Source of the DNA: Bin80 sp965219915
GTDB lineage: Bacteria; Bacteroidota; Rhodothermia; Rhodothermales; Bin80
Reading direction: 5' to 3'
Length of the DNA stretch: 64,000 nucleotides
NCBI GenBank assembly: GCA_965219915.1
Contig: OZ244794.1
Span: 2,418,001 to 2,482,000 of the forward strand
The notes under the pieces are model-generated. The model searched no databases. It was not told the DNA's origin and worked only from the letters and a program-made list of their open reading frames with translations. The position numbers were made by a program, and so were the translations under genes. This document shows positions 26,934 to 36,268 of this stretch, piece by piece (positions within the stretch are counted from its first letter, which is position 1; each line of letters begins with the position of its first letter).

Positions 26934-29258
26934 ATGGCACGGCAGGCAGCTGCAGCTGATTTTATAAGAAGTATTATCGATAAAGATCTTGCATCTGGGA
27001 CGGTCGAACGTGCAATTGTACGATTTCCACCGGAGCCCAATGGGTTTCCGCATATTGGACACGCAAAGAGTAGTACGCTCAATTTTGGACTGGCGGCTGA
27101 GTATAAAGGGAGATGTCATCTCCGTTTTGATGACACCAACCCTGCCACAGAAGATCAGAGATACGTAGATGCCATCAAGCGTGATCTACAATGGATGGGT
27201 TTTGACTGGGGAGAGCACGAATACTATGCTTCCGATTACTTCGAAACCTTGTTCAACTGGGCATGCCAACTCATCCGTAAGGGCTTGGCCTATGTCGACG
27301 ATTCCCCCGAGGAAATAATTCGGGGGATGCGGGGTACAGTTACAACTCCGGGAACAGAAAGTCCCTATCGTAACCGGTTACCGGAGGAGAACCTTGAATT
27401 GTTTGAGGCCATGCGCGCAGGTGCTTTTGCAGATGGCTCACGGGTACTTAGGGCCAAGATCGACATGACGCATCCAAACATGAAGATGCGGGATCCACTC
27501 ATGTATCGGATTCGTCATGCTACGCACTACCGCCAAGGAGATGCATGGTGTATCTATCCCTTTTATGACTGGGCACATGGGCAATCTGATGCTATCGAGG
27601 GGATCACTCATTCAATCTGTACGCTCGAGTTCTCCACCAACCGAGTCTTGTATGACTGGTATCTCGACGCACTCGGCGTTTCTCCTCGCCCATACCAATA
27701 CGAGTTTGCAAGATTGAACCTTGCATACACAATCACATCCAAGCGAAAGCTGCTTCACCTGGTACAGGAAGGTATCGTGGACGGCTGGGATGACCCGCGG
27801 ATGCCAACACTTGCCGGCCTCAGACGCCGTGGCGTGCGTCCGCAAGCAATCAAGACTTTCTGCAATTCCATAGGAACTACAAAGGTTGACAGCATCCATG
27901 ACCCTGGATTGCTTGAACATTGCATAAGGGATGACCTGAATCGTCGCGCTCCAAGGATACTCTGTGTACAGGATCCTTTGCCAGTAACCCTCACAAATTG
28001 GCCGGAGGACCGAACGGAGACCATATCTGCGCCGTACTGGCCTCACGATGTTCCGCGGGATGGTGTCCGCCCAGTTCCCTTTTCAAGGGAGCTGCTGATT
28101 GAGAGGAATGATTTTTCAGAAAATCCTCCAAAAGGATTCCGGAGGTTAACACCTGGGGGAATCGTGCGCTTGCGACATGCCTACATCATTCGGTGCAATG
28201 ACATAGAGAAAGACAAGACTGGCAAGGTGATTCGATTGCGCTGTGAATGGATTGAGGGCACACGAAGTGGATCCAAGACCGCGCTCAAGCCTAAGGGCAC
28301 TATTCATTGGGTTGATGCGAAGCAGTCACTGCCGGTTGTCGTTCGGGCATATGACCGATTATTTGCTCAATCTGTCCCGGGAGATGATTTTCTAGAAGCC
28401 CTCAGTCCCTCATCCCTCATTGAGTACAAGGATGCACGTATTGAGCCAAGCGTCGCTGCTGACCCACCAGAGCAGCGGTATCAGTTTACCCGATTGGGAT
28501 TCTACTGGCGCGATCCAGAGCATATAGACAGCGATCTCCCTGTATTTAATTGCATTGTTGCTCTTCGCCAAGCCATTTATGATCACACTAAGCCTGCTCA
28601 GGTTACATCAAAAACTGGAAAGCCCGACGGAGTTGTTCGCTCTCACAATGTTCGACCGGAACATCAATCTGAAACAGGCACTCCTTCGACGAACAAATCC
28701 AAGACCAAACAGCGTCCTCTGACCGCCGATGAAGAGAGATGGTTGAAAAAAAGTGGATTGAGTGTTGCGACAGGTCTGGCCATATATGGTGTACCTGCCG
28801 CATCGGATTTCCTTGAAGCAGCCTCAGAGAATGTCTCACGGGTATCGGTTGGCAACTGGATGGCGAACCAGCTTCTGCCTGCACTGAGCGGAGCGCCTAT
28901 ATCCAGTTTGCCTTTCGGTCCCTCTGAGTTTGCAGAACTAGTCCGGTTAGCGGATAACGGAAAAGCAAGTACTCACGAAGCTCGAGCTGTGCTAAAGCTC
29001 ATGTTGGCAGGCGAGGGATCACCGACAAAACTTCTAACCGGTATACAGTCCTCGGCCGTAAGTGACTCCGAGGTCCTCAGAAACGTAATTGGAAACGTAT
29101 TGACCGACCATGAAGATCGTGTTGATGCCTACCTTGCGGGAAAAACCGGCCTGCTTGGCTTCTTCGTGGGACAGGTTATGCGGCGGACCAACGGAAAAGC
29201 TGATCCAAGACAGACCAAAGCTTTGATTGAGGAAGAACTCGCAGGCCGTGCTACGTGA
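26934..29258 (+). CDS. glnS: Glutaminyl-tRNA synthetase with C-terminal YqeY/GatB-like domain
   Basis: The first 560 residues are a class I GlnRS: the HIGH-like motif FPPEPNGFPHIGHAKS, FDDTNPATEDQRYVDAI, and the KMSKS counterpart ITSKRKL, followed by the anticodon-binding beta-barrels. A low-complexity linker near residue 580 leads into about 180 residues ending with LLGFFVGQVMRRTNGKADPR, which is the tRNA-binding YqeY/GatB C-terminal signature. Such fusions are known from Deinococcus and others, where the domain strengthens tRNA-Gln binding. At 774 residues it is about 220 longer than the E. coli enzyme. It follows meaB by 13 bases. Confidence 0.94.
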   Translation: MARQAAAADFIRSIIDKDLASGTVERAIVRFPPEPNGFPHIGHAKSSTLNFGLAAEYKGRCHLRFDDTNPATEDQRYVDAIKRDLQWMGFDWGEHEYYASDYFETLFNWACQLIRKGLAYVDDSPEEIIRGMRGTVTTPGTESPYRNRLPEENLELFEAMRAGAFADGSRVLRAKIDMTHPNMKMRDPLMYRIRHATHYRQGDAWCIYPFYDWAHGQSDAIEGITHSICTLEFSTNRVLYDWYLDALGVSPRPYQYEFARLNLAYTITSKRKLLHLVQEGIVDGWDDPRMPTLAGLRRRGVRPQAIKTFCNSIGTTKVDSIHDPGLLEHCIRDDLNRRAPRILCVQDPLPVTLTNWPEDRTETISAPYWPHDVPRDGVRPVPFSRELLIERNDFSENPPKGFRRLTPGGIVRLRHAYIIRCNDIEKDKTGKVIRLRCEWIEGTRSGSKTALKPKGTIHWVDAKQSLPVVVRAYDRLFAQSVPGDDFLEALSPSSLIEYKDARIEPSVAADPPEQRYQFTRLGFYWRDPEHIDSDLPVFNCIVALRQAIYDHTKPAQVTSKTGKPDGVVRSHNVRPEHQSETGTPSTNKSKTKQRPLTADEERWLKKSGLSVATGLAIYGVPAASDFLEAASENVSRVSVGNWMANQLLPALSGAPISSLPFGPSEFAELVRLADNGKASTHEARAVLKLMLAGEGSPTKLLTGIQSSAVSDSEVLRNVIGNVLTDHEDRVDAYLAGKTGLLGFFVGQVMRRTNGKADPRQTKALIEEELAGRAT

Positions 29259-29370
29259 TGCGCCCTGCATCGGCACTCACACTAGTTGCAAATATCCCCT
29301 TTAATTCATAAGCCCAAGCCTGTTTTCGTCTGAATCATTGGGGGCTGACCAGATTCGAATTACTCATCCT

Positions 29371-29392
29371 GGCAGAGGGTAGCACCTCTGCC
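29371..29392. terminator. Perfect 8-bp hairpin between convergent glnS and kbl
   Basis: GGCAGAGG (29371-29378) and CCTCTGCC (29385-29392) pair perfectly around a 6-base loop, in the 150-base gap between two genes that converge. No T-run follows on either side, so it is not a canonical intrinsic terminator; it could be an RNA 3'-end stabiliser or Rho-linked stop for either transcript. Confidence 0.4.
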
Positions 29393-29408
29393 ACCCATCT
29401 CAGTCGAC

Positions 29409-30590
29409 TTAGATGTTCAACTGACATTTCACGTCACCAAAAGCGGTGATTGCTTTGTCCAGTTCTTCGCGGGTCAGAGCGGCTGACATCTGCGTGCGAA
29501 TACGGGCCTTGCCGTTTGGTACTACGGGATAAGAAAAAGCAACCACATAGATGCCGCGTTTCAGCATCTCGTCAGCAAACTTGGCAGCCAAAGCTGCATC
29601 ATAAAGCATCACGGGTACAATCGGGTGTACGCCCGGTAGCAAGTCGAAGCCCAGTGCTTCCATTCCCTGTCGGAAATAGGCTGTATTCTCTGCAAGCTGT
29701 TCGCGCAAGTCATTAGACCGGGTCACAAGCTCAATGGCCTTGAGCGCACCTGCCACAACAGGCGGGGCAACAGTATTTGAGAAGAGGTAAGGCCGAGAAC
29801 GCTGGCGTAGCAGTTCAATGATTTCTTTGCGGCCACTGGTGAAGCCACCGCTTGCACCGCCAAGTGCTTTGCCAAGCGTGCCGGTGATAATATCAACCCG
29901 GTCGATTACGCCACAATGCTCATGCGTGCCCTTGCCGCTTGCACCGATAAAGCCTGTTGCATGGCAGTCATCAAAATGCACAAGTGCATTGTATTTTTCA
30001 GCAAGGTCACAGACCTTATCGAGTTGGGCGAAATAACCGTCCATGGAGAAGACACCGTCGGTAGTGATCAGCTTATAGCGTGCATCAGCTTCCTTCAGCT
30101 TGGCTTCAAGGTCTTCCATATTATTGTTCTTGTAGCGGTGGCGTTTCGCTTTTGAGAGTCGAATCCCGTCAATAATGCTGGCGTGATTGAGCTCATCCGA
30201 GAAAACCGCGTCTTCTGGACCAAGAATGGTTTCATACAGGCCACCGTTGGCGTCAAAGCAGCTCGGGTAAAGAATCGTGTCTTCGGCCCCGAGGAAGTCA
30301 CTCAATATGTCTTCAAGCTGCTTGTGCAGGGTTTGTGTGCCGCAGATGAAGCGTACGGAAGCCATGCCGTAACCCCAGTCCTTCAGGCCCCGCATTGCAG
30401 CAGCGCTAACTTCCTTATGCTGGGCGAGACCCAGATAATTGTTGGCACATAGGTTGATAACTTCACTGCCGTCAGAGATTCCGACCCTCGCACCCTGCGG
30501 TGTAGTGATCTGGCGTTCGTTTTTGTAAAGGCCTGCGTCCCTGATGCTGTTCAGCACGCCACTTAAATGATCTTTAAAATCTCCATGCAT
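29409..30590 (-). CDS. kbl: Glycine C-acetyltransferase (2-amino-3-ketobutyrate CoA ligase)
   Basis: This PLP enzyme cleaves 2-amino-3-oxobutyrate with CoA to glycine and acetyl-CoA, the second step of threonine degradation. The 393-residue sequence has ANNYLGLAQHKEV, SFDANGG-type substrate residues (PSCFDANGG), the HFDDCHATGFIG block for PLP, and the Schiff-base lysine in TGTLGKALGGASGG. It starts 9 bases after the tdh stop. Its start is one of the few in this window with a Shine-Dalgarno-like element (GAGGATACGCAATG), a weak hint that the pair was acquired from elsewhere. Confidence 0.95.
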   Translation of the reverse strand: MHGDFKDHLSGVLNSIRDAGLYKNERQITTPQGARVGISDGSEVINLCANNYLGLAQHKEVSAAAMRGLKDWGYGMASVRFICGTQTLHKQLEDILSDFLGAEDTILYPSCFDANGGLYETILGPEDAVFSDELNHASIIDGIRLSKAKRHRYKNNNMEDLEAKLKEADARYKLITTDGVFSMDGYFAQLDKVCDLAEKYNALVHFDDCHATGFIGASGKGTHEHCGVIDRVDIITGTLGKALGGASGGFTSGRKEIIELLRQRSRPYLFSNTVAPPVVAGALKAIELVTRSNDLREQLAENTAYFRQGMEALGFDLLPGVHPIVPVMLYDAALAAKFADEMLKRGIYVVAFSYPVVPNGKARIRTQMSAALTREELDKAITAFGDVKCQLNI

Positions 30591-30599
30591 TGCGTATCC

Positions 30600-31628
30600 T
30601 CACGCTTCCCAGTTTAGAACAACTTTGCTGGCTTCACCCGCATTCATCAGGTCAAACCCCTTCTGAAATTCCCGATACGGCAACCGGTGAGTGATCACCG
30701 GTGAAATATCCAGTCCATTTTCAACCATAACCGACATTTTATACCAAGTTTCATACATTTCACGGCCGTAAATACCCTTTATAGTCAGCATATTGAAGAT
30801 GACGGTCTCCCAGTTGATCTCAGTACCTTTGGTCTGAATTCCTAGAATAGAGACCTTGCCACCATGGCACATGTTTTCGATCAGGTCGTTGAGGGCCGAG
30901 CTATTGCCTGACATCTCGAGCCCTACATCAAAACCTTCTATCATACCGAGTTCAGCCTGCACATCTTTCAGGTTTTGATTGCGAACATCAACCGTGCGTG
31001 TGGCACCAAGCTTTTTGGCGGTCTCCAGCCGTTCCGGGACCACGTCAGTGATCACCACATGGCGCGCGCCGGCATGACGACAAACAGCGGCAGCCATCGA
31101 GCCAATTGGCCCGGCACCTGTGATCAGCACATCTTCACCAAGCAGGTCCCATTGAAGGGCAGTGTGGACGGCATTGCCCAACGGGTCGAAAAGTGAGGCC
31201 ACATCAAGGTCAATACCGGGGCGGTGTTCCCACACGTTGGACATCGGCAGTGCCACATATTCCGCGAAGGCGCCTGGCCAGTTCACACCGATACCACTGG
31301 CATGTGCACACAAATGCCTGTGACCCGCCATACAGTTGCGACAACGGCTGCAGACCACATGACCTTCGCCTGAGACGATCTGGCCAGGGTGAAAATCAAT
31401 GACGTTTGAACCAACCTCGGCAATCTCACCGACGAACTCGTGACCAACCACCATGGGAATGGGGATTGTGTTCTGGGCCCAGTCGTCCCAGTTATAGATA
31501 TGCGTGTCGGTGCCGCAGATGGCAGCCCGCTTTACTTTGATAAGAACGTCACTGATGCCAAGCTCTGGTTTGGGCACATCTTTCAACCACAAACCAACGT
31601 CGGCTTTTTCCTTGACGAGCGCTTTCAT
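30600..31628 (-). CDS. tdh: L-threonine 3-dehydrogenase, zinc-dependent MDR type
   Basis: Tdh oxidises L-threonine to 2-amino-3-oxobutyrate with NAD, feeding kbl. The 342 residues show catalytic-zinc ligands in CGTDTHIYNWDDWAQ (Cys) and VVGHEFVGEI (His-Glu), the structural-zinc loop CSRCRNCMAGHRHLC, and the Rossmann motif VLITGAGPIGSMAAAV. This is the E. coli-type medium-chain enzyme rather than the short-chain epimerase-like type often seen in Bacteroidota. It forms a two-gene operon with kbl. Confidence 0.95.
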   Translation of the reverse strand: MKALVKEKADVGLWLKDVPKPELGISDVLIKVKRAAICGTDTHIYNWDDWAQNTIPIPMVVGHEFVGEIAEVGSNVIDFHPGQIVSGEGHVVCSRCRNCMAGHRHLCAHASGIGVNWPGAFAEYVALPMSNVWEHRPGIDLDVASLFDPLGNAVHTALQWDLLGEDVLITGAGPIGSMAAAVCRHAGARHVVITDVVPERLETAKKLGATRTVDVRNQNLKDVQAELGMIEGFDVGLEMSGNSSALNDLIENMCHGGKVSILGIQTKGTEINWETVIFNMLTIKGIYGREMYETWYKMSVMVENGLDISPVITHRLPYREFQKGFDLMNAGEASKVVLNWEA

Positions 31629-32024
31629 AATGAAGATTCCACTACGCTTGGAGAATGGTCCACAGACGATTCTACCATAATGAACGAATTTCCACCATAG
31701 TTATTTCGACATATCCCAAGTGAAGATATTTTTCGGATATAATGGCGTCTATCGAACTTCGCGAGTTTTGTTGCGCGACACGGTTATGCCTTTTGCAGAA
31801 CCCGAGAATGCGGAGAATATTTGAATTTCGCAGGCCTCAATTTTCCGGATAATGCATCGAACGACCGGGAGCAGGCACAAATAATCTCAGAATTACTTAT
31901 GACATACGTAGTCACAGGCACTCTTCCATTATGGGACAGGTTCTAAGAATCGAGACCTCACTTGTCAAGAACTGGATTTGCACATAGCAGAATTCCTGTC
32001 CTTTGTTTCGCGCCTGTCTAGAAG
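31629..32024. other. Intergenic region upstream of tdh
   Basis: These 396 bases hold the tdh-kbl promoter region and the 3' end region of the upstream ABC operon. A/T-rich stretches with ATATCC/GGATAT inverted pieces occur near 31711-31741, but I cannot define a promoter or operator. No gene is visible. Confidence 0.4.
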
Positions 32025-32849
32025 TCAGGCACTACCTTCTCCTCTGCGTCTCAACCAGTTTACTGTGAGCAGTAGAAGCACTGCAAATGCAACGAGGAAT
32101 GTAGCGACCGCCAGAATCGCCGGGCTTATCTGCTCTCTAATCCCCGACCACATCTGACGCGGAATCGTCCGTTGCTCAACCCCGGCCATGAATAATACAA
32201 CAACAACCTCGTCAAACGATACTGCAAAGGCAAAAAGAGCACCCGAGATTACCCCAGGAGAGATCAGTGGAAATTGTACGCGCCGGAAAATGGTCCACGG
32301 ACCCGCCCCCAAGCTTGCCGCTGCATTGTTGTAATTAGGATCATAGCCGGCCAATGTCGCGGTGACCGTTACAACGACAAAGGGGACGCCCAGCGCCGCA
32401 TGAGCCAAGATTATACTCACATAGGTCTGTCCCAATCCGAGCCCCGAATAGAAGAAAAACATTCCGGCCGCCGCGATAATCACGGGAGTGACCATCGGCG
32501 AAATAATGACCCCCATGATCACCCGGCGTGCTGGTATAGCTGAACTTGCGAGTCCGAGCGCCGCTACCGTACCAAGAACCGTGGCCAATACCGTCGCACT
32601 AACGCCAATGAACATGCTGTTTGCTAAACTCCTCACCCAGGCCTCGCTTTGAATGATTTCGCGGTACCATCTCAGCGACCAAGCATCTGGGTCGAGGCGA
32701 AGCATCCCCTCAGTGAATGTGAAGTAAGGCTCAGCATTGAAACTGAGAGGAACGATTACGATGATGGGAGCCACCAAGAACACAAATACGATTGTGCAAA
32801 ATCCCAGATAGACGATCCGGCCCAGATTTGGTCGCGTGGCACCCATCAT
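32025..32849 (-). CDS. PotC-type ABC transporter permease
   Basis: This 274-residue inner-membrane permease has six predicted membrane helices and the MetI-type coupling loop with ASLGAGPWTIFRRVQFPLISP (E-A-A-like motif). It resembles PotC/YdcV of polyamine-type (family 1/POPT) importers. It is the last gene of an operon ordered ATPase, binding protein, first permease, second permease, and overlaps the preceding permease gene by 4 bases. Spermidine/putrescine or a related cationic compound is the likely class of substrate, but it is not determinable from sequence. Confidence 0.85.
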   Translation of the reverse strand: MMGATRPNLGRIVYLGFCTIVFVFLVAPIIVIVPLSFNAEPYFTFTEGMLRLDPDAWSLRWYREIIQSEAWVRSLANSMFIGVSATVLATVLGTVAALGLASSAIPARRVIMGVIISPMVTPVIIAAAGMFFFYSGLGLGQTYVSIILAHAALGVPFVVVTVTATLAGYDPNYNNAAASLGAGPWTIFRRVQFPLISPGVISGALFAFAVSFDEVVVVLFMAGVEQRTIPRQMWSGIREQISPAILAVATFLVAFAVLLLLTVNWLRRRGEGSA

Positions 32850-34066
32850 CCCCCCAATCCTATTTTCTCAACCCCGAGAAGCCGTTCGTACACGGCGTAG
32901 AGTACGAGCACGATCAATAACAGCACACCTCCCAATGCAGCAGCCAACCCCCAATTGAGTGAGGTTTGCATGTGATAGGCAATCATATTGGAAATCAACT
33001 GCCCATCACTTCCCCCCACTAGCGCAGGGGTGATATAGTATCCAATCGCCAGGATAAAGACGAGGAGAGCACCTGCCCCCACACCAGGTAGTGACTGCGG
33101 CCAGTAGACGCGCAGAAATGCCTGCACAGGTGTCGCGCCAAGCGAGGCAGCCGCGTCCATCTGGGTTGACGGAATTGAGCTCATTACCGAGTAGAGTGGC
33201 AAAACCATGAATGGCAGCAGTACATGGGTCATTGCCACGATAGTCCCCGTCATATTGTAGATCATAGCCAAACGTCCGCCATCGCTGATCAGACCAATCG
33301 TAACTAGAAATTCGTTCAGAACCCCCTGTGTCTGCAGCAACACGATCCATGCAGTCGTGCGTACCAGGAGTGAGGTCCAGAATGGGACCAATACCAGGAT
33401 CAGCAGTAAATTCGCACGACTGGGCGACGAGCACGCAATTAAACGGGCTATCGGATAGCCTAAAATCAGACACAGCAGCGTAATGAGGCCGCTAACCATC
33501 AAAGTCCGCCAGAGCAGTCGTAGATAGATTCGCCGATCCTCGGGCTGCCTGACTACCGAACCGTCGGGCAGGCTTTGCAGATCCAGAGCATTCCAGTAAT
33601 GACGCGCTGTGAAACGTTCTCCCGTGGTCTGGAATGCGTGCCAGATCGCGGGATCGGCCCAGACCGAGTCAATGGACGTCATGGACGCGCGCCAAGGCCC
33701 CTGCTCAATTCCTCGCAGCTCTCGCTCGGTACGCGTTATCGCACTTCTAAGTCCGCCCTGCACCCGGTTGACCCTGCTTGCCACCTGACCAAGTGTGCGC
33801 TCAGTTCCCGCCCGTTTGATCTCCCTGGCCGCCGTGGCATATACAGCTTCTGGCGGGAGTTCCAACCCATCCCATTCGTCAAGTAATCCCAGCGTTTCAG
33901 GAAACGCATCGGCGACTACAGGATCGTAGACACTTCGTACCAACATTGTCCCCAAAGGGGCAGCGAAGGTTACTATAATGAATATCAGAAGTGGAGCAAC
34001 AAGACCCAGCGCTCGTAACTTCGCACGGTATCCTGGACCACCAGACAGCTTTATTGGGCCAGCCAT
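32846..34066 (-). CDS. PotB-type ABC transporter permease with large periplasmic insert
   Basis: The C-terminal 240 residues are a normal PotB permease with the coupling motif AASLGATPVQAFLRVYWPQSLP. After the first membrane helix (about residues 18-40) there is an extra 120-130-residue mostly helical periplasmic segment before the second helix (LLWRTLMVSGLITLLCLILG), making 406 residues against about 285 in E. coli PotB. Long PotB forms of this kind occur in proteobacterial importers. The gene overlaps the end of the binding-protein gene by 16 bases and the second permease by 4. Confidence 0.85.
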   Translation of the reverse strand: MAGPIKLSGGPGYRAKLRALGLVAPLLIFIIVTFAAPLGTMLVRSVYDPVVADAFPETLGLLDEWDGLELPPEAVYATAAREIKRAGTERTLGQVASRVNRVQGGLRSAITRTERELRGIEQGPWRASMTSIDSVWADPAIWHAFQTTGERFTARHYWNALDLQSLPDGSVVRQPEDRRIYLRLLWRTLMVSGLITLLCLILGYPIARLIACSSPSRANLLLILVLVPFWTSLLVRTTAWIVLLQTQGVLNEFLVTIGLISDGGRLAMIYNMTGTIVAMTHVLLPFMVLPLYSVMSSIPSTQMDAAASLGATPVQAFLRVYWPQSLPGVGAGALLVFILAIGYYITPALVGGSDGQLISNMIAYHMQTSLNWGLAAALGGVLLLIVLVLYAVYERLLGVEKIGLGG

Positions 34067-35145
34067 GCACTAAACCGCTCGTTCATTTCGTCCTGATGAT
34101 CAGCCCACCAAGACCAGTCATAGTGTACAGCATGCGCCACATTGGCGGGGCTGGCTGGCATGTGTGGCTCCATTTCTATGCCGGTGGCCACATGAGTTGC
34201 CACGAGCGATGCTCCCGACCTACGCGCAGGTGAATATGAGATCCGGTTGGAGACGCGCGACATAGCTTCAGGAGTGCTTGCAAACTTGAGATATTCCAAG
34301 GCCTCATCGAGCCGGGGAGTACCTGCAACGATCACCATTTGCCCAATAGAAAGTAGCTGTCCATGCCACACGATTACAAACGGCTGATCCTCAAGCACCT
34401 GTGCGTTGAAAATGCGGCCGTTGTACGCAGTCGACATAATCACCTCTCCGTCTGCCAGCATTTGAGGTGGCTGGGCACCCGCCTCCCACCAGATCACTTC
34501 CTCCTTGATCCTGTCAAGTTTAGCAAACGCACGATCAAGCCCTTCAGGAGTACTCATCGTAGCATAAACCTGATCTAGCGGCACACCATCGGCAATTAAT
34601 GCAAACTCTATATTCATCTGTGGGACGCGCCTCATTCCTCGACGTCCAGGAAAGGAATCCAAGTCGAAAAAGTCACCCATTGTTTTGGGCTTCGTCTTAG
34701 AAAGGATGTTCTCCTCGTTATAGGCATATACCATTGACCAGAAAAATGTACCCATTCCGCAATCGGTCAAGGTTCCTTCCAAGAAATCTTCGGCAGCTGG
34801 TGTCCCATCGGGGCCAGGCGGTAGTTGGTTGATGTCCAATCGTTCCAAGAGTCCCTCGTCACATCCCCGCACTGCATGAGCTATCTCCAGATCCACCAAA
34901 TCCCAGTGAATCTCTCCGATTTCCACCTGCGCACGTATCTGAGCAAGACCTCCGTTGTAATCTTCGACTACAACGCCAATACCGCTCTCCTCAGAGAAGG
35001 GAATATTAACACCCTCATCGATGGCTCGTCCGTATGAACCTCCCCAAGAAACTGCCGTGACTGAGCGCGACTCATCCGTTCCACACCCGGCAACAAACAG
35101 GAGCACCGCAAACAACAAACCAAACGATTTCGTGCAATAATTCAT
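34051..35145 (-). CDS. PotD/F-type substrate-binding lipoprotein
   Basis: The ATG at 35145 gives a lipoprotein signal peptide, MNYCTKSFGLLFAVLLFVAG followed by the lipid-carrying Cys, and a mature protein of about 345 residues of the bacterial extracellular solute-binding family 1/8. VSWGGSYGRAIDEGV at the start and WDLVDLEIAHAVRGCDEGLLE are typical of PotD-like proteins. It delivers the substrate to the permeases in the inner membrane. The open frame extends 33 codons upstream into the ATPase gene region, without a signal. It begins 22 bases after the ATPase stop. Confidence 0.87.
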   Translation of the reverse strand: MNYCTKSFGLLFAVLLFVAGCGTDESRSVTAVSWGGSYGRAIDEGVNIPFSEESGIGVVVEDYNGGLAQIRAQVEIGEIHWDLVDLEIAHAVRGCDEGLLERLDINQLPPGPDGTPAAEDFLEGTLTDCGMGTFFWSMVYAYNEENILSKTKPKTMGDFFDLDSFPGRRGMRRVPQMNIEFALIADGVPLDQVYATMSTPEGLDRAFAKLDRIKEEVIWWEAGAQPPQMLADGEVIMSTAYNGRIFNAQVLEDQPFVIVWHGQLLSIGQMVIVAGTPRLDEALEYLKFASTPEAMSRVSNRISYSPARRSGASLVATHVATGIEMEPHMPASPANVAHAVHYDWSWWADHQDEMNERFSAWLAQ

Positions 35146-35167
35146 GCTTTTTTTTCTAATCTGAAAA

Positions 35168-36268
35168 TTACTCGTGGTTGAGGGCTCGGCAGTCAACAGT
35201 CGTCCATCCAAGGCGTACAGAATCTCCCGTGATCCACCCTCCATGTCCTACGATATTTGGAATTGTGGCTATGAAATCCTCCCGACCGCATGTGGCCAGA
35301 CGTACGCGCAGTTGATTGCCCAGGAACGTTAGATCCTCCACAGTGGCATCCACTTCGTTCGTGTATCGACCTGCCTCTGGATTGATCTTGACTCGCTCAG
35401 GGCGAATTGAGAGCGTGATGTCGTCTCCTACCTTGCATGGTTCCACTTTTAGCGCATGAATTATCTCACCTCCAGTTTCAACTTCATAGACATTGTTCGC
35501 TTCAGACATTCCGAGAACGCGTCCATGAAGTTGATTGCTCTCACCAATGAAGCTAGCAACAAAGCTGCTTGTGGGTTCTTCGTACAGCCCTTCGGGCACC
35601 GCGATCTGCTCAACAATGCCCTTACGTAGCACTGCGATCCTGTCCGACATGACCATTGCCTCCTGCTGATCGTGCGTAACATAGACCACAGTTACTCCCA
35701 ATGTACGATGGATGCGACGTATCTCATATTGCATTTCGTCGCGCAGACTGCGATCAAGCGCCCCCAGGGGCTCATCCATCAGCACTAAGGAGGGCTCAAA
35801 GACTAGGGCGCGGGCGATTGCAACCCGCTGCTGTTGGCCACCGGAAAGCTGGCTTGGTTTGCGGTCGGCAAATCCTTCCAGCCGAACTAGGCGCAATACC
35901 CGCTCAACCCGCTCGCTACGTTCCTCGGTACGCATGCGACGTACCTCCAACGGGAACGCCAGGTTCGCACCAACAGTCATATGTGGGAACAGTGCATAGT
36001 TCTGGAACACCATCCCAATTCCACGCTTGCGCGCCGGCATGTTGTGGATGGGTTGCCCATCGAGTAATATTTCGCCCGCTGTGGGAGTCTGGAAACCGGC
36101 AAGCATCATCAGGATCGTCGTCTTGCCAGATCCTGACGGCCCCAGTAATGTGACAAACTCGCCTGTGCGTATGCTAAGGTCAAGATCCTTGACGACCACT
36201 GTGCGCCCGTCGTAGCTCTTGCTGACCCCCTTGAACTCAACATGGGTCTTACTATTAAGCTTACTCAT
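35168..36268 (-). CDS. PotA-type ABC transporter ATPase
   Basis: Walker A GPSGSGKTT, the ABC signature LSGGQQQRVAIARAL, Walker B LVLMDEPLGALD and the switch His in VVYVTHDQQEAM are all intact, followed by a C-terminal TOBE domain from about residue 265. It powers the import system encoded downstream. I chose the ATG at 36268; the frame is open 16 codons upstream only to a TTG. As first gene of the four-gene operon it is preceded by a 390-base non-coding region that probably carries its promoter. Confidence 0.92.
   Translation of the reverse strand: MSKLNSKTHVEFKGVSKSYDGRTVVVKDLDLSIRTGEFVTLLGPSGSGKTTILMMLAGFQTPTAGEILLDGQPIHNMPARKRGIGMVFQNYALFPHMTVGANLAFPLEVRRMRTEERSERVERVLRLVRLEGFADRKPSQLSGGQQQRVAIARALVFEPSLVLMDEPLGALDRSLRDEMQYEIRRIHRTLGVTVVYVTHDQQEAMVMSDRIAVLRKGIVEQIAVPEGLYEEPTSSFVASFIGESNQLHGRVLGMSEANNVYEVETGGEIIHALKVEPCKVGDDITLSIRPERVKINPEAGRYTNEVDATVEDLTFLGNQLRVRLATCGREDFIATIPNIVGHGGWITGDSVRLGWTTVDCRALNHE

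Noticed and set aside
29300..29400. tRNA-like look of the region with ATTCGAAT next to a hairpin
   Set aside because: The bases flanking TTCGAAT do not form a T-arm stem on either strand, and no acceptor or anticodon arm can be drawn.
32012..32030. Imperfect inverted repeat GCCTGTC/GTCAGGC across the stop of the last ABC permease gene
   Set aside because: One mismatch in a 7-bp stem and no T-run; too weak to call a terminator.
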